Assembly (NCBI GenBank): GCA_963836375.1
Contig: CAWIJK010000004.1
Span: forward strand, 930,001 to 994,000
Origin: CAWIJK01 sp963836375
Lineage (GTDB): Bacteria > Actinomycetota > Acidimicrobiia > Acidimicrobiales > RAAP-2
Reading direction: 5' to 3'
DNA: 64,000 nt
Shown in pieces: positions 17,121 to 25,548 of this stretch (its first letter is position 1; each line of letters begins with the position of its first letter). Under the pieces are notes generated by a model, which saw only the letters and a program-made list of their open reading frames with translations, searched no databases and had not been told where the DNA came from. The translations under genes and the position numbers were made by a program.

Positions 17121-18224
17121 CTACGGGGTGGCCGTCCCGGTGGACGCCCCGGTGGGTGCCCCCGGGGCCCCCCGGAAGCGCAGCCGGAAGGCCCCGTAGG
17201 CGGCCGGTCCGGCGACCAGCGGCAACCAGTAGGACGCCAGCCGGTAGGTGAGGGTGGCCAAGAAGGCGTCGCCCGAGGGCACCCCGGCCAGGATCAACAG
17301 CCCGGTCAGGCTGGCCTCGACGATGCCCAGCCCCCCCGGGGTGATGGGGACCAGCCCGATGATGCCGGCCACCGCGTAGGCCACCAGGACGAGCGACGGC
17401 CGGGGATGGCTGCCCGTCGCCCGCACCGCGGCCAGCAGGCAGTAGTAGTCGAAGCCGAGTCGCCCGGCCGAGAGGAGCACCGCCTGCCACCACTTCTTCC
17501 CCAGCACCGAGCGGATGAGATCGCGCTGGTGGAGCAGGGTCGTGTCGAGATCGGTCACCGGGGGCCGGCGACTGAAGACCCGGTTCCTCACCCGCTCGGC
17601 CAGCCGGCCCGCCCACCGCAGCGGGGCCTCGGTCGCCAGCACCCACGCACCGAGGGCGGCGAAGATGACGAAGCCGATCGCACCGAGGATGGCCGCGTTG
17701 TACAGGCCCCGGTTGACCGGCACGCCGAAGAGGATGACCGGGAGGGCGAAGAGCGGGAGGGCGAGCAGCCCGCCCACCCCCAGGAGGGAGAACGCGGTGA
17801 GCCCGCCCACCGTGTCGGCGCTGCTGCCCTCGCTCCGGGCCAGCATCCGGAACTGCACGGCGGCGCCGGCCGCCGCCCCCCCGGGCATGATGAGGCTGAT
17901 CGAGTTCCCGGCCAGCTGGGACGTGACCACCGAGAACCACCCCTTGGTGCGAAGCGCCATCCGCTGCAGGGTGAACGTGCAGGTGAAGTGGGCCAGCTCC
18001 GCCACGATGGCGACGGCGAACCAGACCGGCTCGAGGGTCGACAGGCGGGGCCAGGACCCGAGGACCTCGGTGATCTTGGGCAGGACCAGGTAGATGGCGA
18101 CCCCGGCGACGGCGATCACGACGGCCCGCTTGACCACCGTCTTCCAGGGGAACGGGTGGCCTTCCTCGCGCTCGAGCTCCGCCGAGAAGGGGGTCTCATC
18201 GAAATCGTCGGAACGGTCGCCCAC
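17121..18224 (-). CDS. Lysylphosphatidylglycerol synthase TM-region/flippase-like membrane protein
   Basis: A 367-residue polytopic protein of the UPF0104/AglD-like family (LPG_synthase_TM). Around eight membrane segments are visible, with family blocks 'NSISLIMPGGAAAGAAVQFRML' near residue 110 and 'IIGLVPITPGGLGIVEASLT' near 290. A ~30-residue acidic cytoplasmic N-terminus precedes the first helix. Members are proposed lipid or lipid-linked transporters; no catalytic LPG synthase domain is attached. GTG start at 18224; the upstream 168 bp contain no gene. Confidence 0.85.
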   Translation of the reverse strand: MGDRSDDFDETPFSAELEREEGHPFPWKTVVKRAVVIAVAGVAIYLVLPKITEVLGSWPRLSTLEPVWFAVAIVAELAHFTCTFTLQRMALRTKGWFSVVTSQLAGNSISLIMPGGAAAGAAVQFRMLARSEGSSADTVGGLTAFSLLGVGGLLALPLFALPVILFGVPVNRGLYNAAILGAIGFVIFAALGAWVLATEAPLRWAGRLAERVRNRVFSRRPPVTDLDTTLLHQRDLIRSVLGKKWWQAVLLSAGRLGFDYYCLLAAVRATGSHPRPSLVLVAYAVAGIIGLVPITPGGLGIVEASLTGLLILAGVPSGDAFLATLTYRLASYWLPLVAGPAAYGAFRLRFRGAPGAPTGASTGTATP

Positions 18225-18392
18225 GATGCACCCTCAGGTCCGGCGGGGTCCCCGGTTGGTCACCGGAGCCACCGGCCGAGGGCTTGACACCGACTTGTTA
18301 GCCGGTCCTCGGCCCGACGGTCCACCGTCTGCACGGAGCTGGCCGCCGAGCGACCGCCACCCGGCGGGCCCGGTGGTCCGCTCCGTCGGTGC

Positions 18393-18692
18393 TCAGGGAA
18401 TGCGGATGTCGTGGTGCGCGGCGGCCAGCCGCCGGTCGTCGTCGGTCAGTTGGGCCACGGCGGCCGGGGTGACCAGGCTCCAGTGACGGCCGACCGGGCA
18501 GCGCTGCAGGCGCCACCAGCCGAGGCGGACGGCCTTGAGCGAGGCCCCCGGGATCCAAAAGGTGGTGAACAGATGACCGCGGCGGCAGCGCACCACCGTG
18601 TCGACGCCGAAGAGGGAGCCCCGCCGGCGGGCCACCACGACGGTCTCGGCCAGCAGGGCCACGACGGCCAGGGCGAGGAGCTTGCGGCGCAC
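18393..18692 (-). CDS. Conserved small membrane protein, function unknown
   Basis: A 99-residue protein with one N-terminal hydrophobic segment (residues 4–20) and a compact cytoplasmic or extracellular part with two Cys motifs: 'VVRCRRGHLFTTFWIPGASL' and 'RCPVGRHWSLVTP'. The CRRGH and CPVGRHW pattern recalls small actinobacterial membrane proteins with a possible metal-binding Cys/His pair. No known function. GTG start at 18692; no ribosome binding site is obvious. Confidence 0.6.
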   Translation of the reverse strand: MRRKLLALAVVALLAETVVVARRRGSLFGVDTVVRCRRGHLFTTFWIPGASLKAVRLGWWRLQRCPVGRHWSLVTPAAVAQLTDDDRRLAAAHHDIRIP

Positions 18693-18758
18693 GGGCCCAG
18701 GCTAGGCCGGGCGTCGCTGGCCCACGGCCTCGGCCGCTCGGGCCGCCGCCGTTTTCCC

Positions 18759-18790
18759 AAGGCTGGACTTATCAGGTTAGCCTTAGGACA
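18759..18790 (+). promoter_or_regulatory. Promoter/operator of the marR–MFS pair
   Basis: AAGGCT (18759–18764) and AGCCTT (18779–18784) form an inverted repeat. TAGCCT (18778–18783) is a -10-like hexamer 6 nt before ATG 18790, so a protein bound to the repeat would block the promoter. The 12 bases from 18772 also match the left half of the DtxR/IdeR box at 11 of 12 positions. Confidence 0.45.
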
Positions 18791-19227
18791 TGCCCCCCGA
18801 GCCGGACCCCCACGACGTGGCCAGCTCGCTGCGGGTGAGCATCGGGTTGTTCGTGCGGCGGCTGCGTCAGGTCCCGGCCGAGGGTGACCTGACCCTGCCC
18901 GAGACGTCGGCCCTGGCCCGCCTGGACCGGGGCGGGCCGACCACCGCCGGCGCGCTGGCCAAGCTCGAGCAGATCAGCCCCCAGTCGATGGGCGCGACCC
19001 TCGGCGCACTCGAGGCCCGCGGCCTGGTCAAGCGACGCCCCGATCCCGACGACGGCCGCCGGGTCGTCCTCTCGGCCACCGAGGCCGGGCTCCGGGTCCT
19101 GTGGAGCCGCCGCAACGCCCGGACCGAGCAGATGGCCCGGGCCCTCTCGACCGGCTTCACCCGCTCAGAACTGCGGCAGCTCATGGCGGCCGCGACGTTG
19201 ATCGAGCGCCTGGGCCAGAGCATCTGA
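18790..19227 (+). CDS. MarR-family transcriptional regulator
   Basis: A 145-residue winged-helix repressor. Helices 'LPETSALARLDRGGPTTAGA' and 'LAKLEQISPQSMGATLGALE' form the HTH, followed by wing residues 'RRPDPDDGRRVVLSATEAG' with the signature DxR(D/R) pattern. It overlaps the downstream MFS gene at TGATG and very likely controls that drug-efflux-type transporter and itself. The promoter is leaderless and contains an inverted repeat. Confidence 0.9.
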   Translation: MPPEPDPHDVASSLRVSIGLFVRRLRQVPAEGDLTLPETSALARLDRGGPTTAGALAKLEQISPQSMGATLGALEARGLVKRRPDPDDGRRVVLSATEAGLRVLWSRRNARTEQMARALSTGFTRSELRQLMAAATLIERLGQSI

Positions 19228-21010
19228 TGGCGCCGGCCGGCGACCCGGTCGCGGCCCCGGTGGACGACCGCTACAAGTGGATCGCCCTGTCGGTCACGAC
19301 CCTCGGCGCACTGATGGCGACCATCGACGGCTCGATCATGCTCATCGCCCTGCCGGACATCTTCAGGGGTATCCGCCTAGACCCGTTGCTCCCGGGGAAC
19401 AGCTTCTACCTGCTGTGGATGATCCTCAGCTTCCTCATCGTGACCAGCGTGCTCGTGCTGAGCCTCGGGAGGTTGGGTGACATCTACGGGCGGGTCCGGG
19501 TCTACAACGCGGGATTCGCCATCTTCACCTTCTTCTCCCTCCTGCTCTCGATCACCTGGATGTCGGGGCCGGCGGCGGGGATCTGGCTGATCGTGATCCG
19601 GGTCTTCCAGGGCGTCGGCGCGGCGATGCTCTTGGCCCAGTCGGCCGCCATCCTCACCGACGCCTTCCCGAAGGACCAGCGGGGGATGGCCCTCGGCATC
19701 AACCAGACGGCCGCCATCAGCGGGACGTTCATCGGCCTGGTGCTGGGCGGCGTCCTGGCCCCCATCAACTGGCGGCTCATCTTCTTGGTCTCGGTCCCGA
19801 TCGGGCTGTTCGCCACCATCTACGGCTACCGGGTCCTGCGCGAGGTCGGGGTGTCGCATCGGGCCCGGATCGACTGGGCCGGCAACGCGACCTTCGCCGT
19901 GGGCCTGGTCCTGATCATGGTGGGGATCACCTACGGCATCGAGCCCTACGGCGGCCACGCCATGGGGTGGACCAACCCGGTGGTCCTGGCCGAGTTGGCG
20001 GCGGGGGTGGCCCTGCTCATCGTGTTCTGCGTGATCGAGTCCAAGGTGCCCGAGCCCATGTTCCGGCTCCCGCTCTTCAAGATCCGCGCCTTTACCGCCG
20101 GCATCTTCGCCAGCTTCCTGGCCGCCATCGGGCGGGGGGGGCTCATGTTCATGCTGATCATCTGGCTGCAGGGGATCTGGCTCCCGCTCCACGGCTATTC
20201 GTTCAGCGTGACCCCGCTGTGGGCGGGCGTCGCCATGCTGCCGTTGACCGCCGGCTTCCTCATCGCCGGCCCGACCTCGGGGATACTCTCGGACCGCTTC
20301 GGCGCCCGGCCCTTCGCCACCGGCGGCATGCTCGGCTCGGCGGCCTGCTTCGTCCTGCTCGAGGTCCTGCCGACCGACTTCCCCTACTGGGCCTTCGGGC
20401 TGCTGCTCTTCGCCATGGGGCTGTCGATGGGCGGCTTCGGCTCGCCCAACCGGGCCGGCATCATGAACTCGCTGCCGGCGGCCGACCGGGGTGCGGGGTC
20501 GGGGATGAACACCACCTTCCAGAACTCGGCCCAGGTCCTGTCGATCGGGATCTTCTTCACCCTCATGATCGTGGGGCTGACCGCCACCCTGCCGGCCAGC
20601 CTCTACCACGGGCTGACCGCCCACGGCGTCCCCCGGGCCAGCGCGCGCTGGCGGTCTCCCACCTGCCCCCGGTGTCGACCCTGTTCGCGGCCTTCCTCGG
20701 CTACAACCCGGTCCAGCACCTGGTGGGGGTGCGGGTCCTGTCGCACCTCAGCGCCGCCCAGCGCCAGGCCCTGGTCGGACGCACGTTCTTCCCCTCGCTC
20801 ATCCTCGGGCCGTTCCGCCAGGGCCTGCACGCCGCCTTCGACTTCGCCGTCGTGGCCTGCCTGGCCGCCGCCGCCGCCAGCTGGGCCCGGGGGGCCCAGT
20901 ACGTCGACCCGGGGGTGGCCGACGGCCCGGCCGACGGGCCGGTCACTGCGACCGAGGCCCTCGGCCCCTCCCGGGTGCCGGCCGAGGCCGGGGGCTCCCG
21001 GCGGACCTGA
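19227..21010 (+). pseudogene. MFS transporter (DHA2/EmrB-QacA type), frameshifted
   Basis: A 14-helix drug:H+ antiporter-like gene. The first frame runs from ATG 19227, with motif 'LSLGRLGDIYGRVRV' (motif A), 'GVGAAMLLAQSAA' and 'GLVLGGVLAPINWRLIF' (motif C region), up to 'GLTAHGV'. Near 20630–20645 the family sequence continues in another frame as 'ALAVSHLPPVSTLFAAFLG' through a final helix to 21010. Adding one C to the C5 run at 20630–20634 restores a single ~594-residue protein. A 14-bp perfect palindrome (20638–20651) adjoins the break. Because similar homopolymer shifts occur elsewhere in the window, a sequence error is more likely than true inactivation. Translationally coupled to marR. 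Confidence 0.8.
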
Positions 21011-21054
21011 GCGACCGGGCCCAAGGGCCGAGGGCGAACCGGGGCTCGCCTCAG
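21007..21054. terminator. Hairpin between convergent MFS gene and dnaB
   Basis: CTGAG (21007–21011) and CTCAG (21050–21054) face each other with an imperfect extension (gcgac/gctcgc), and GGGCCC/GGGCC can pair in the middle. Both stop codons lie in the outer arms. It is less regular than the hairpin at 27.85 kb. Confidence 0.35.
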
Positions 21055-22433
21055 ATCGTGTGCTTCATGTTCTCGAACCGGGCGAATTGCCCGAGGAACA
21101 ACAGGTGGGCCGAACCGGTCGGCCCGTTGCGGTGCTTGGCCACGATGACCTCCGCGTCGTCGCGCCGGTCGATGGGCACGTCCGCGTCGTACTGGGACTC
21201 CCGGTAGATGAACAAGACGACGTCGGCGTCTTGTTCGAGCGAGCCCGACTCGCGCAGGTCCGAGAGCATGGGGCGCTTGTCCTGGCGGGCTTCCAGGCCA
21301 CGCGACAGCTGTGACAGGGCCACCACTGGGACCTGGAGCTCGCGGGCGAGGATCTTCAGGCTCCGGCTGATCTCGGCCACCTCCACCTGGCGGTTCTCCG
21401 CCTTGGCCCGGCCGGTCATCAGCTGGATGTAGTCGACGACCACCAGTCCGAGGTCCCCCTCGGCCTTCTTCAGCCGGCGGGCCCGGGCCCGGATGTCGTG
21501 CACCGACAGGTTCGGGTTGTCGTCGATGAAGATGGACGAGCCGCTGAGCCGGGTCACCGCGTTGCCGAGCTTCCCCCAGTCCGACTCGCGGATCTGGCCC
21601 ACCCGGAGCTGCTGGGCGTCCACCTTGGCCTCCGAGGCCAACAACCGCTGCGTCAGCTCGAGGTGGCCCATCTCGAGCGAGAAGAGCAGGGCCGGGCGGC
21701 CGAGGTCGATGCCCACGTGGGCCAGCATCCCGAGGGCGAAGCTCGTCTTGCCCATGGCCGGGCGGGCCCCGACGATGGTCAGGCTCGACGCCTGCAGCCC
21801 GGCCAGGATCCGGTCCAGGTCCAGGTACCCGGTGGCCAGGCCGGTCAGGCTATCGCCGCGCCGCGAGAGCTCCTCGATGCGGTCCAGGCTCGGCCCCACC
21901 AGGTCCCGCAACGAGGCGATGGTGTCGGTGGTCCGGCGCTGGGCCACGTCGAAGATCATCTGCTCGGCCTCGTCCACCGCCCCGGTCACGTCCTCAGGGA
22001 CCGAGTAGCCGAGCTCGGCGATCTCCCCGGCCACCCCGACGAGCCGCCGGAGCAGCGAGTGCTCCTCGACGATGGTGGCGTAGTGGGTGGCGTTGGCGAT
22101 CGAGGGGGTGTTGGCCTGCAGGGAGACCAGCTGGGCGGGGTCGCCGATGGCCTCGAGCACCCCGGCGCGCCGCAGCTCGTCGGTCACGGTGACCGCGTCG
22201 ATCGGCTCCCCCCGGTCGTAGAGGGCCTGGACGGCGCTGAAGATGTGGCCGTGGGCCGGCTTGTAGAAGTCGGCGGCCGAGCAGATCTCGAGGGCGGCCG
22301 AGGTGGCGTCGGCCGAGAGCAGCATGGCGCCGAGCAGCGACTCCTCCGCTTCGAGATTGTTGGGGGGCACCCGGGGCCCGCTGGCGGCGGGCCGGAGGGG
22401 GACGGGACGGCTGTCGTCGAAGGCCTGGACCAT
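21051..22433 (-). CDS. dnaB: Replicative DNA helicase DnaB
   Basis: A 460-residue hexameric 5'-3' helicase at the replication fork. The N-terminal domain opens 'VPPNNLEAEESLLGAMLLS'. The RecA-like domain has Walker A 'VGARPAMGKTSFALG', Walker B 'GLVVVDYIQLM', 'LSQLSRGLEARQDKRPMLSDLRESGSLEQDAD' and an arginine finger region 'HRNGPTG'. No intein is present, although actinobacterial dnaB genes often have one. ATG at 22433 with ribosome binding site 'ggagg'. The upstream gap carries DnaA boxes. It ends convergently with the MFS gene. Confidence 0.97.
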   Translation of the reverse strand: MVQAFDDSRPVPLRPAASGPRVPPNNLEAEESLLGAMLLSADATSAALEICSAADFYKPAHGHIFSAVQALYDRGEPIDAVTVTDELRRAGVLEAIGDPAQLVSLQANTPSIANATHYATIVEEHSLLRRLVGVAGEIAELGYSVPEDVTGAVDEAEQMIFDVAQRRTTDTIASLRDLVGPSLDRIEELSRRGDSLTGLATGYLDLDRILAGLQASSLTIVGARPAMGKTSFALGMLAHVGIDLGRPALLFSLEMGHLELTQRLLASEAKVDAQQLRVGQIRESDWGKLGNAVTRLSGSSIFIDDNPNLSVHDIRARARRLKKAEGDLGLVVVDYIQLMTGRAKAENRQVEVAEISRSLKILARELQVPVVALSQLSRGLEARQDKRPMLSDLRESGSLEQDADVVLFIYRESQYDADVPIDRRDDAEVIVAKHRNGPTGSAHLLFLGQFARFENMKHTI

Positions 22434-22460
22434 GGCCTCCCTACCCTGACGGAAGGGGCG

Positions 22461-22538
22461 TGTGGACGGTAAGGGTCACAACCTGGGGATTCCGGGCGCA
22501 AAAGCCCTGGTGAGCTTTGTGGATAAACCGTGGACGGC
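22461..22538. promoter_or_regulatory. DnaA-box cluster upstream of dnaB
   Basis: TGTGGATAA at 22519–22527 is a perfect consensus DnaA box (complement of TTATCCACA). TGTGGACGG (22461–22469) and CGTGGACGG (22530–22538) are weaker boxes in the same orientation. The gap between rplI and dnaB is otherwise empty. Confidence 0.55.
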
Positions 22539-22671
22539 GCTCCACCGGCTGGGGAGCGTCGGGGCAGGGGCCGGGTCGCACGCGGCCATGGTGCCCGGCG
22601 GTAGTGACAGCCGGCGGCGCTCCCCGGTGGCGAAGGGCTCCCGGCCCCCGGTCGACCGTCGGCGGCCGGCG

Positions 22672-23122
22672 TCAGCCGGCGGCGACGACCTCGACGGTCA
22701 CGGTGGTCCCGATGTCACCGAGGATCTGCACGGGCACCTCGTAGGTCCCGACCGCCTTGATCGCCTCGTCCAGCACCACGTGGCGGCGGTCGAGTTCGAC
22801 CCCCGTTTGGCCCTTCACCGCCTCGGCCACGTCGGCGGCGCTCACCGACCCGAAGAGCTTCCCGGCCGAACCGGCCCGGGCCTCGAGGCGCAGCACGGTG
22901 CCGGCCAGGATCGACACCTGGGCCTCGGCCGTCTCGCGGTCCTTGGCCTCGCGCAGGTCCCGGCCCCGGCGCATCGCCGCCGCCTGGTCGCTCACCCCGG
23001 CGCTGGCCACGATGGCCCGCCCCTCGGGAAGGAGGAAATTCCGCGGCGAAACCTCCCGACACCTCGACGATGTCCCCGCGGCGGCCAACGCCGTCCACGT
23101 CACTGCGCAGGACCACCTTCAT
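22672..23122 (-). pseudogene. rplI: Ribosomal protein L9, frameshifted by one base
   Basis: Large-subunit protein bL9. The first frame gives 'MKVVLRSDVDGVGRRGDIVE' and 'VSGGFA', then the family sequence resumes in the next frame as 'RNFLLPEGRAIVASAG', continuing to the C-terminal domain 'KLFGSVSAADVAEAVKGQTG' and 'GTYEVPVQILGDIGTTVTVE'. Removing one base at about 23044 (gccgcgg region) restores a 149-residue L9 of normal length. The context is not a homopolymer. The rest is fully conserved, so a sequence error or very recent mutation is likely. Start ATG overlaps the rpsR stop by one base. Confidence 0.85.
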
Positions 23123-23718
23123 CAGGACTCGACCTCCGCTTCGGGAGCGCCGGCCGCCGACTCCTCGGTGACACCGGCCTCCCCGGCACCGGCCGATGGC
23201 CCGTCGGTCGGGGTCGTCTCGGGCAGCGCCGGTCCGTCGGTGGTCGCCGCCGCCTCGGTGACCGGTGCGCCCCCGTCGGCCGGTGGGGCACCCTCGGCCG
23301 GTGCGGCGGGCGCGGCCGGTGCGGCGGCCCGAGGCTCACGGGGACCGGTCGAGCGGTCACCGCGATCGCCCCGGTCACCGCGGTCACCGCGGTCGCCGCG
23401 GTCGCCCCGATCGCCTCGGCCGCCTCGGCCGCCGGGCCGCTCGGTCACCGTGCGCTGGGTGTAAGGCAACAGGACCAGCTCTCGGGCCGTCTTGATGGCC
23501 ATGGCGATGTCCCGCTGGTGCTGGGCGCAGTTGCCGGTGACCCGGCGGGAGCGGATCTTGCCCCGGTCGCTCATGTACTTGCGCAGCAAGGGCACGTCCT
23601 TGTAGTCGACCCACTCCACCTGGTCCCGGCACATGGCACAGGGCTTCTTCTTCACCCGGCGGTTGAGTTCCTTGGGCGCCCGACGCTGGGTCCCCCCGCG
23701 GTAGTTGCTCCTGGCCAT
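23122..23718 (-). CDS. rpsR: Ribosomal protein S18 with a long repeat-bearing C-terminal tail
   Basis: Small-subunit protein bS18, which pairs with S6 in the platform. Residues 1–~93 are a normal S18 with zinc-type residues C27/C30 ('KPCAMC') and C64/H67 ('GNCAQHQ'), and 'YKDVPLLRKYMSDRGKI'. Typical S18 stops near here. This one continues ~105 residues: a GGR turn, about seven tandem Gly-Asp-Arg triplets (~101–122), then an Ala/Pro/Glu/Thr-rich acidic tail ending 'APEAEVES'. The DNA of the triplet region is a degenerate 9-bp tandem repeat. The tail is in frame with the start and ends in a one-base overlap with rplI. ATG at 23718 overlaps the ssb stop. Confidence 0.92.
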   Translation of the reverse strand: MARSNYRGGTQRRAPKELNRRVKKKPCAMCRDQVEWVDYKDVPLLRKYMSDRGKIRSRRVTGNCAQHQRDIAMAIKTARELVLLPYTQRTVTERPGGRGGRGDRGDRGDRGDRGDRGDRGDRSTGPREPRAAAPAAPAAPAEGAPPADGGAPVTEAAATTDGPALPETTPTDGPSAGAGEAGVTEESAAGAPEAEVES

Positions 23719-24188
23719 CAGAAGGGCTCCTCGTCGAAGCCGTAGCCGGCGGGCGCCGGGCTCTCGGCCCGCGGCGGTGCCTGGGAACGGCCCCCGCCGC
23801 CGCGGCCCCCGCCGTCGCCGGGGCCGCGACGCTCGTTCTTGGTCACCTGGGCGGTGGCCCAGCGCAGCGACGGACCCACCTCGTCGGCGATGACCTCGAC
23901 CTTGGAGCGGCGGTCCCCGTCGGGGGTCTCCCAGCTGCGCTGCTCGAGCCGGCCGGCCACCACGACCCGGGCCCCCTTGCTCAGGGTCTCGCTCACGTTC
24001 TCGGCCATCTCGCGCCAGCACACGACGTCGAAGAAGCTGGTCGCCTCCTCCCACTCCTGGGTCTGGCGATTCTGCCAACGGCGGTTCACGGCGAGGCCGA
24101 AGCTGGCCGTCGGCTGCCCGGTGTTGGTGAACCGGAGCTCGGGGTCCCGGGTGATGTTGCCGACCAGCGTCACGCTGTTATCGGGCAT
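23718..24188 (-). CDS. ssb: Single-stranded DNA-binding protein
   Basis: A 156-residue SSB. The OB fold (~1–115) starts 'MPDNSVTLVGNITRDPELRF', with 'TASFGLAVNRRWQN', 'SFFDVVCWREMAENVSETLS' and 'KGARVVVAGRLEQRSWE'. A Gly/Arg/Pro-rich linker follows, and the acidic tip is 'YGFDEEPF', the tail that recruits replication and repair proteins. It sits between rpsF and rpsR in the conserved order and overlaps rpsR. Confidence 0.96.
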   Translation of the reverse strand: MPDNSVTLVGNITRDPELRFTNTGQPTASFGLAVNRRWQNRQTQEWEEATSFFDVVCWREMAENVSETLSKGARVVVAGRLEQRSWETPDGDRRSKVEVIADEVGPSLRWATAQVTKNERRGPGDGGGRGGGGRSQAPPRAESPAPAGYGFDEEPF

Positions 24189-24221
24189 GGTGTCCTCCTC
24201 GCGTTTGGAACCGGTCCATGG

Positions 24222-24551
24222 TCAGCCCGCCGCCTTGGCCGGCGCCTCGGGACGCTTGGCCACCTTGTCGGGCAGGCGGATCACCTTGTGCCGGAGCACC
24301 TCGTCGGCCAGGGTGAGCATCCGGTCCAGGTCGGCCACCGTCTGGGGTGGGCCGCTCAGCTCGACCAGGACGTAGTAGCCCTCGCGCTTGTGCTTGACCT
24401 CGTAGGCGAACTGGCGGCGGCCCCACCGGTCCACCGCCCCCGGTGTGCCCCCGGTGGCGCGGACGGTCTCGAGCACCCGGTCGACCACGGCCTGGATCGC
24501 CGGTGGCTCGGTGCCGGCATCGAAGATGATCATGACTTCGTAGGGCCGCAT
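24222..24551 (-). CDS. rpsF: Ribosomal protein S6
   Basis: A 109-residue bS6 protein of the small-subunit platform, partner of S18. Family blocks: 'MRPYEVMIIFDAG' and 'WGRRQFAYEVKHKREGYYVL', then 'LDRMLTLADEVLRHKVIRLP'. The start is set by the family N-terminus (ATG ending at 24551) with 'cggagggaggtg' before it; the frame is open further upstream but is not conserved. First gene of the rpsF–ssb–rpsR–rplI operon. Confidence 0.96.
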   Translation of the reverse strand: MRPYEVMIIFDAGTEPPAIQAVVDRVLETVRATGGTPGAVDRWGRRQFAYEVKHKREGYYVLVELSGPPQTVADLDRMLTLADEVLRHKVIRLPDKVAKRPEAPAKAAG

Positions 24552-24696
24552 CGGCGGCTCACCTCCCTCCGGACCGGACGGCGGGCCGTCCGGGCCCCGT
24601 CGATCGGGGCAGGGTGTCGAGTTGGGTGGCCGGGGCAGGGGCCCCGGTCGACCGGCCGATGTTAGCCGCAGGCGGACCGGGCCGTTGCCCGGCCCG

Positions 24697-25548
24697 CTAG
24701 GACCCCGGGACGTCGGGGGCCAGGGACTCGCGCAGCTCGGCCGAGGCGTGATAGGTCTCGTCGTCGCCGGGGAACCGCCCCGAGCGCACGTCGTCGGCGA
24801 AGGCGGCGACCGCCGCGGTGGCCTGCTCACCCAGGTTGGCGTAGCGGCGGACAAATTTCGGCGGCGTCCGCGAGCCCAGGCCGACCAGGTCGTGGAAGAC
24901 CAGCACCTGGCCGTCGCAGCCCGCCCCCGCCCCGATGCCGATGGTCGGCACGTCGACCGCCTCGGTCACCCGGGCGGCTACCACGTCCGGCACGCCCTCG
25001 AGCACCAGGGCGAAGCACCCGGCGGCGGCCAGCGCCTTGGCCGCGTCGAGCAGCGCCCCGGCGGCGTCCGCGTTGCGGGCCTGCACCCGGTACCCCATGG
25101 CCAGGACCGATTGGGGGGTGAGCCCCAGATGGCCCATCACCGGGATCTCGGCCCGGATGATCCCCTCGACCGCCGCCAGCCGGGCCCGGCCGCCCTCGAG
25201 CTTGACCGCCTGGGCGCCGGCCCGGACCAAGGTGGCCGCGTTGGCCACCGCCTCGTCGGTGCTCAGGTGGTAGCTCATCCATGGCATGTCGCCCACGATC
25301 AGACAGCGCGGGCGGGCCCGGGCCACCGCGGCCACGTGGTGGGCCATGTCATCGATGGTGACGTGGAGGGTGTCGTCGTAGCCGAGGACGTTGTTGGCGA
25401 CCGAGTCCCCCACCAAGACGAGGTCGGCCCCGCCCTGGTCGACGAAGCGGGCCGACGGCTCGTCGTAGGCGGTCACCATGACGAGCGGCGTGGCGCCGTC
25501 GCGGCGCTTGCGGGCCCGCAGGCCCGGCACGGTGACCGGCTCGCTCAC
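24697..25548 (-). CDS. panB: 3-methyl-2-oxobutanoate hydroxymethyltransferase
   Basis: Transfers a hydroxymethyl group from methylenetetrahydrofolate to α-ketoisovalerate, the first committed step of pantothenate and CoA synthesis. The 283-residue TIM barrel shows 'LVMVTAYDEPSARFVDQGGAD', 'VLVGDSVANNVLGYDDTLHVT' with metal-binding Asp, 'GDMPWMSYH', 'AVKLEGG', 'GHLGLTPQSV' and 'IGIGAGAGCDGQVLVFHDLVGL'. GTG start at 25548 overlaps the stop of the DUF5318 gene (GTGA), suggesting coupled translation. Confidence 0.95.
   Translation of the reverse strand: MSEPVTVPGLRARKRRDGATPLVMVTAYDEPSARFVDQGGADLVLVGDSVANNVLGYDDTLHVTIDDMAHHVAAVARARPRCLIVGDMPWMSYHLSTDEAVANAATLVRAGAQAVKLEGGRARLAAVEGIIRAEIPVMGHLGLTPQSVLAMGYRVQARNADAAGALLDAAKALAAAGCFALVLEGVPDVVAARVTEAVDVPTIGIGAGAGCDGQVLVFHDLVGLGSRTPPKFVRRYANLGEQATAAVAAFADDVRSGRFPGDDETYHASAELRESLAPDVPGS

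Noticed and set aside
14819..17251. 810-codon plus-strand frame over the SDR and hydrolase genes
   Set aside because: It runs out of frame with the SDR and antisense to the hydrolase; Pro/Arg-rich without motifs.
18281..18310. TTGACA-like -35 with TTAGCC downstream
   Set aside because: No suitable gene start follows on the plus strand and the spacing is poor.
21051..22433. Intein in dnaB
   Set aside because: The 460-residue protein is of normal length and Walker and downstream motifs are uninterrupted.
23340..23420. CRISPR-like repetitive sequence in the rpsR tail
   Set aside because: The repeat is a 9-bp in-frame coding repeat (Gly-Asp-Arg) without spacers.
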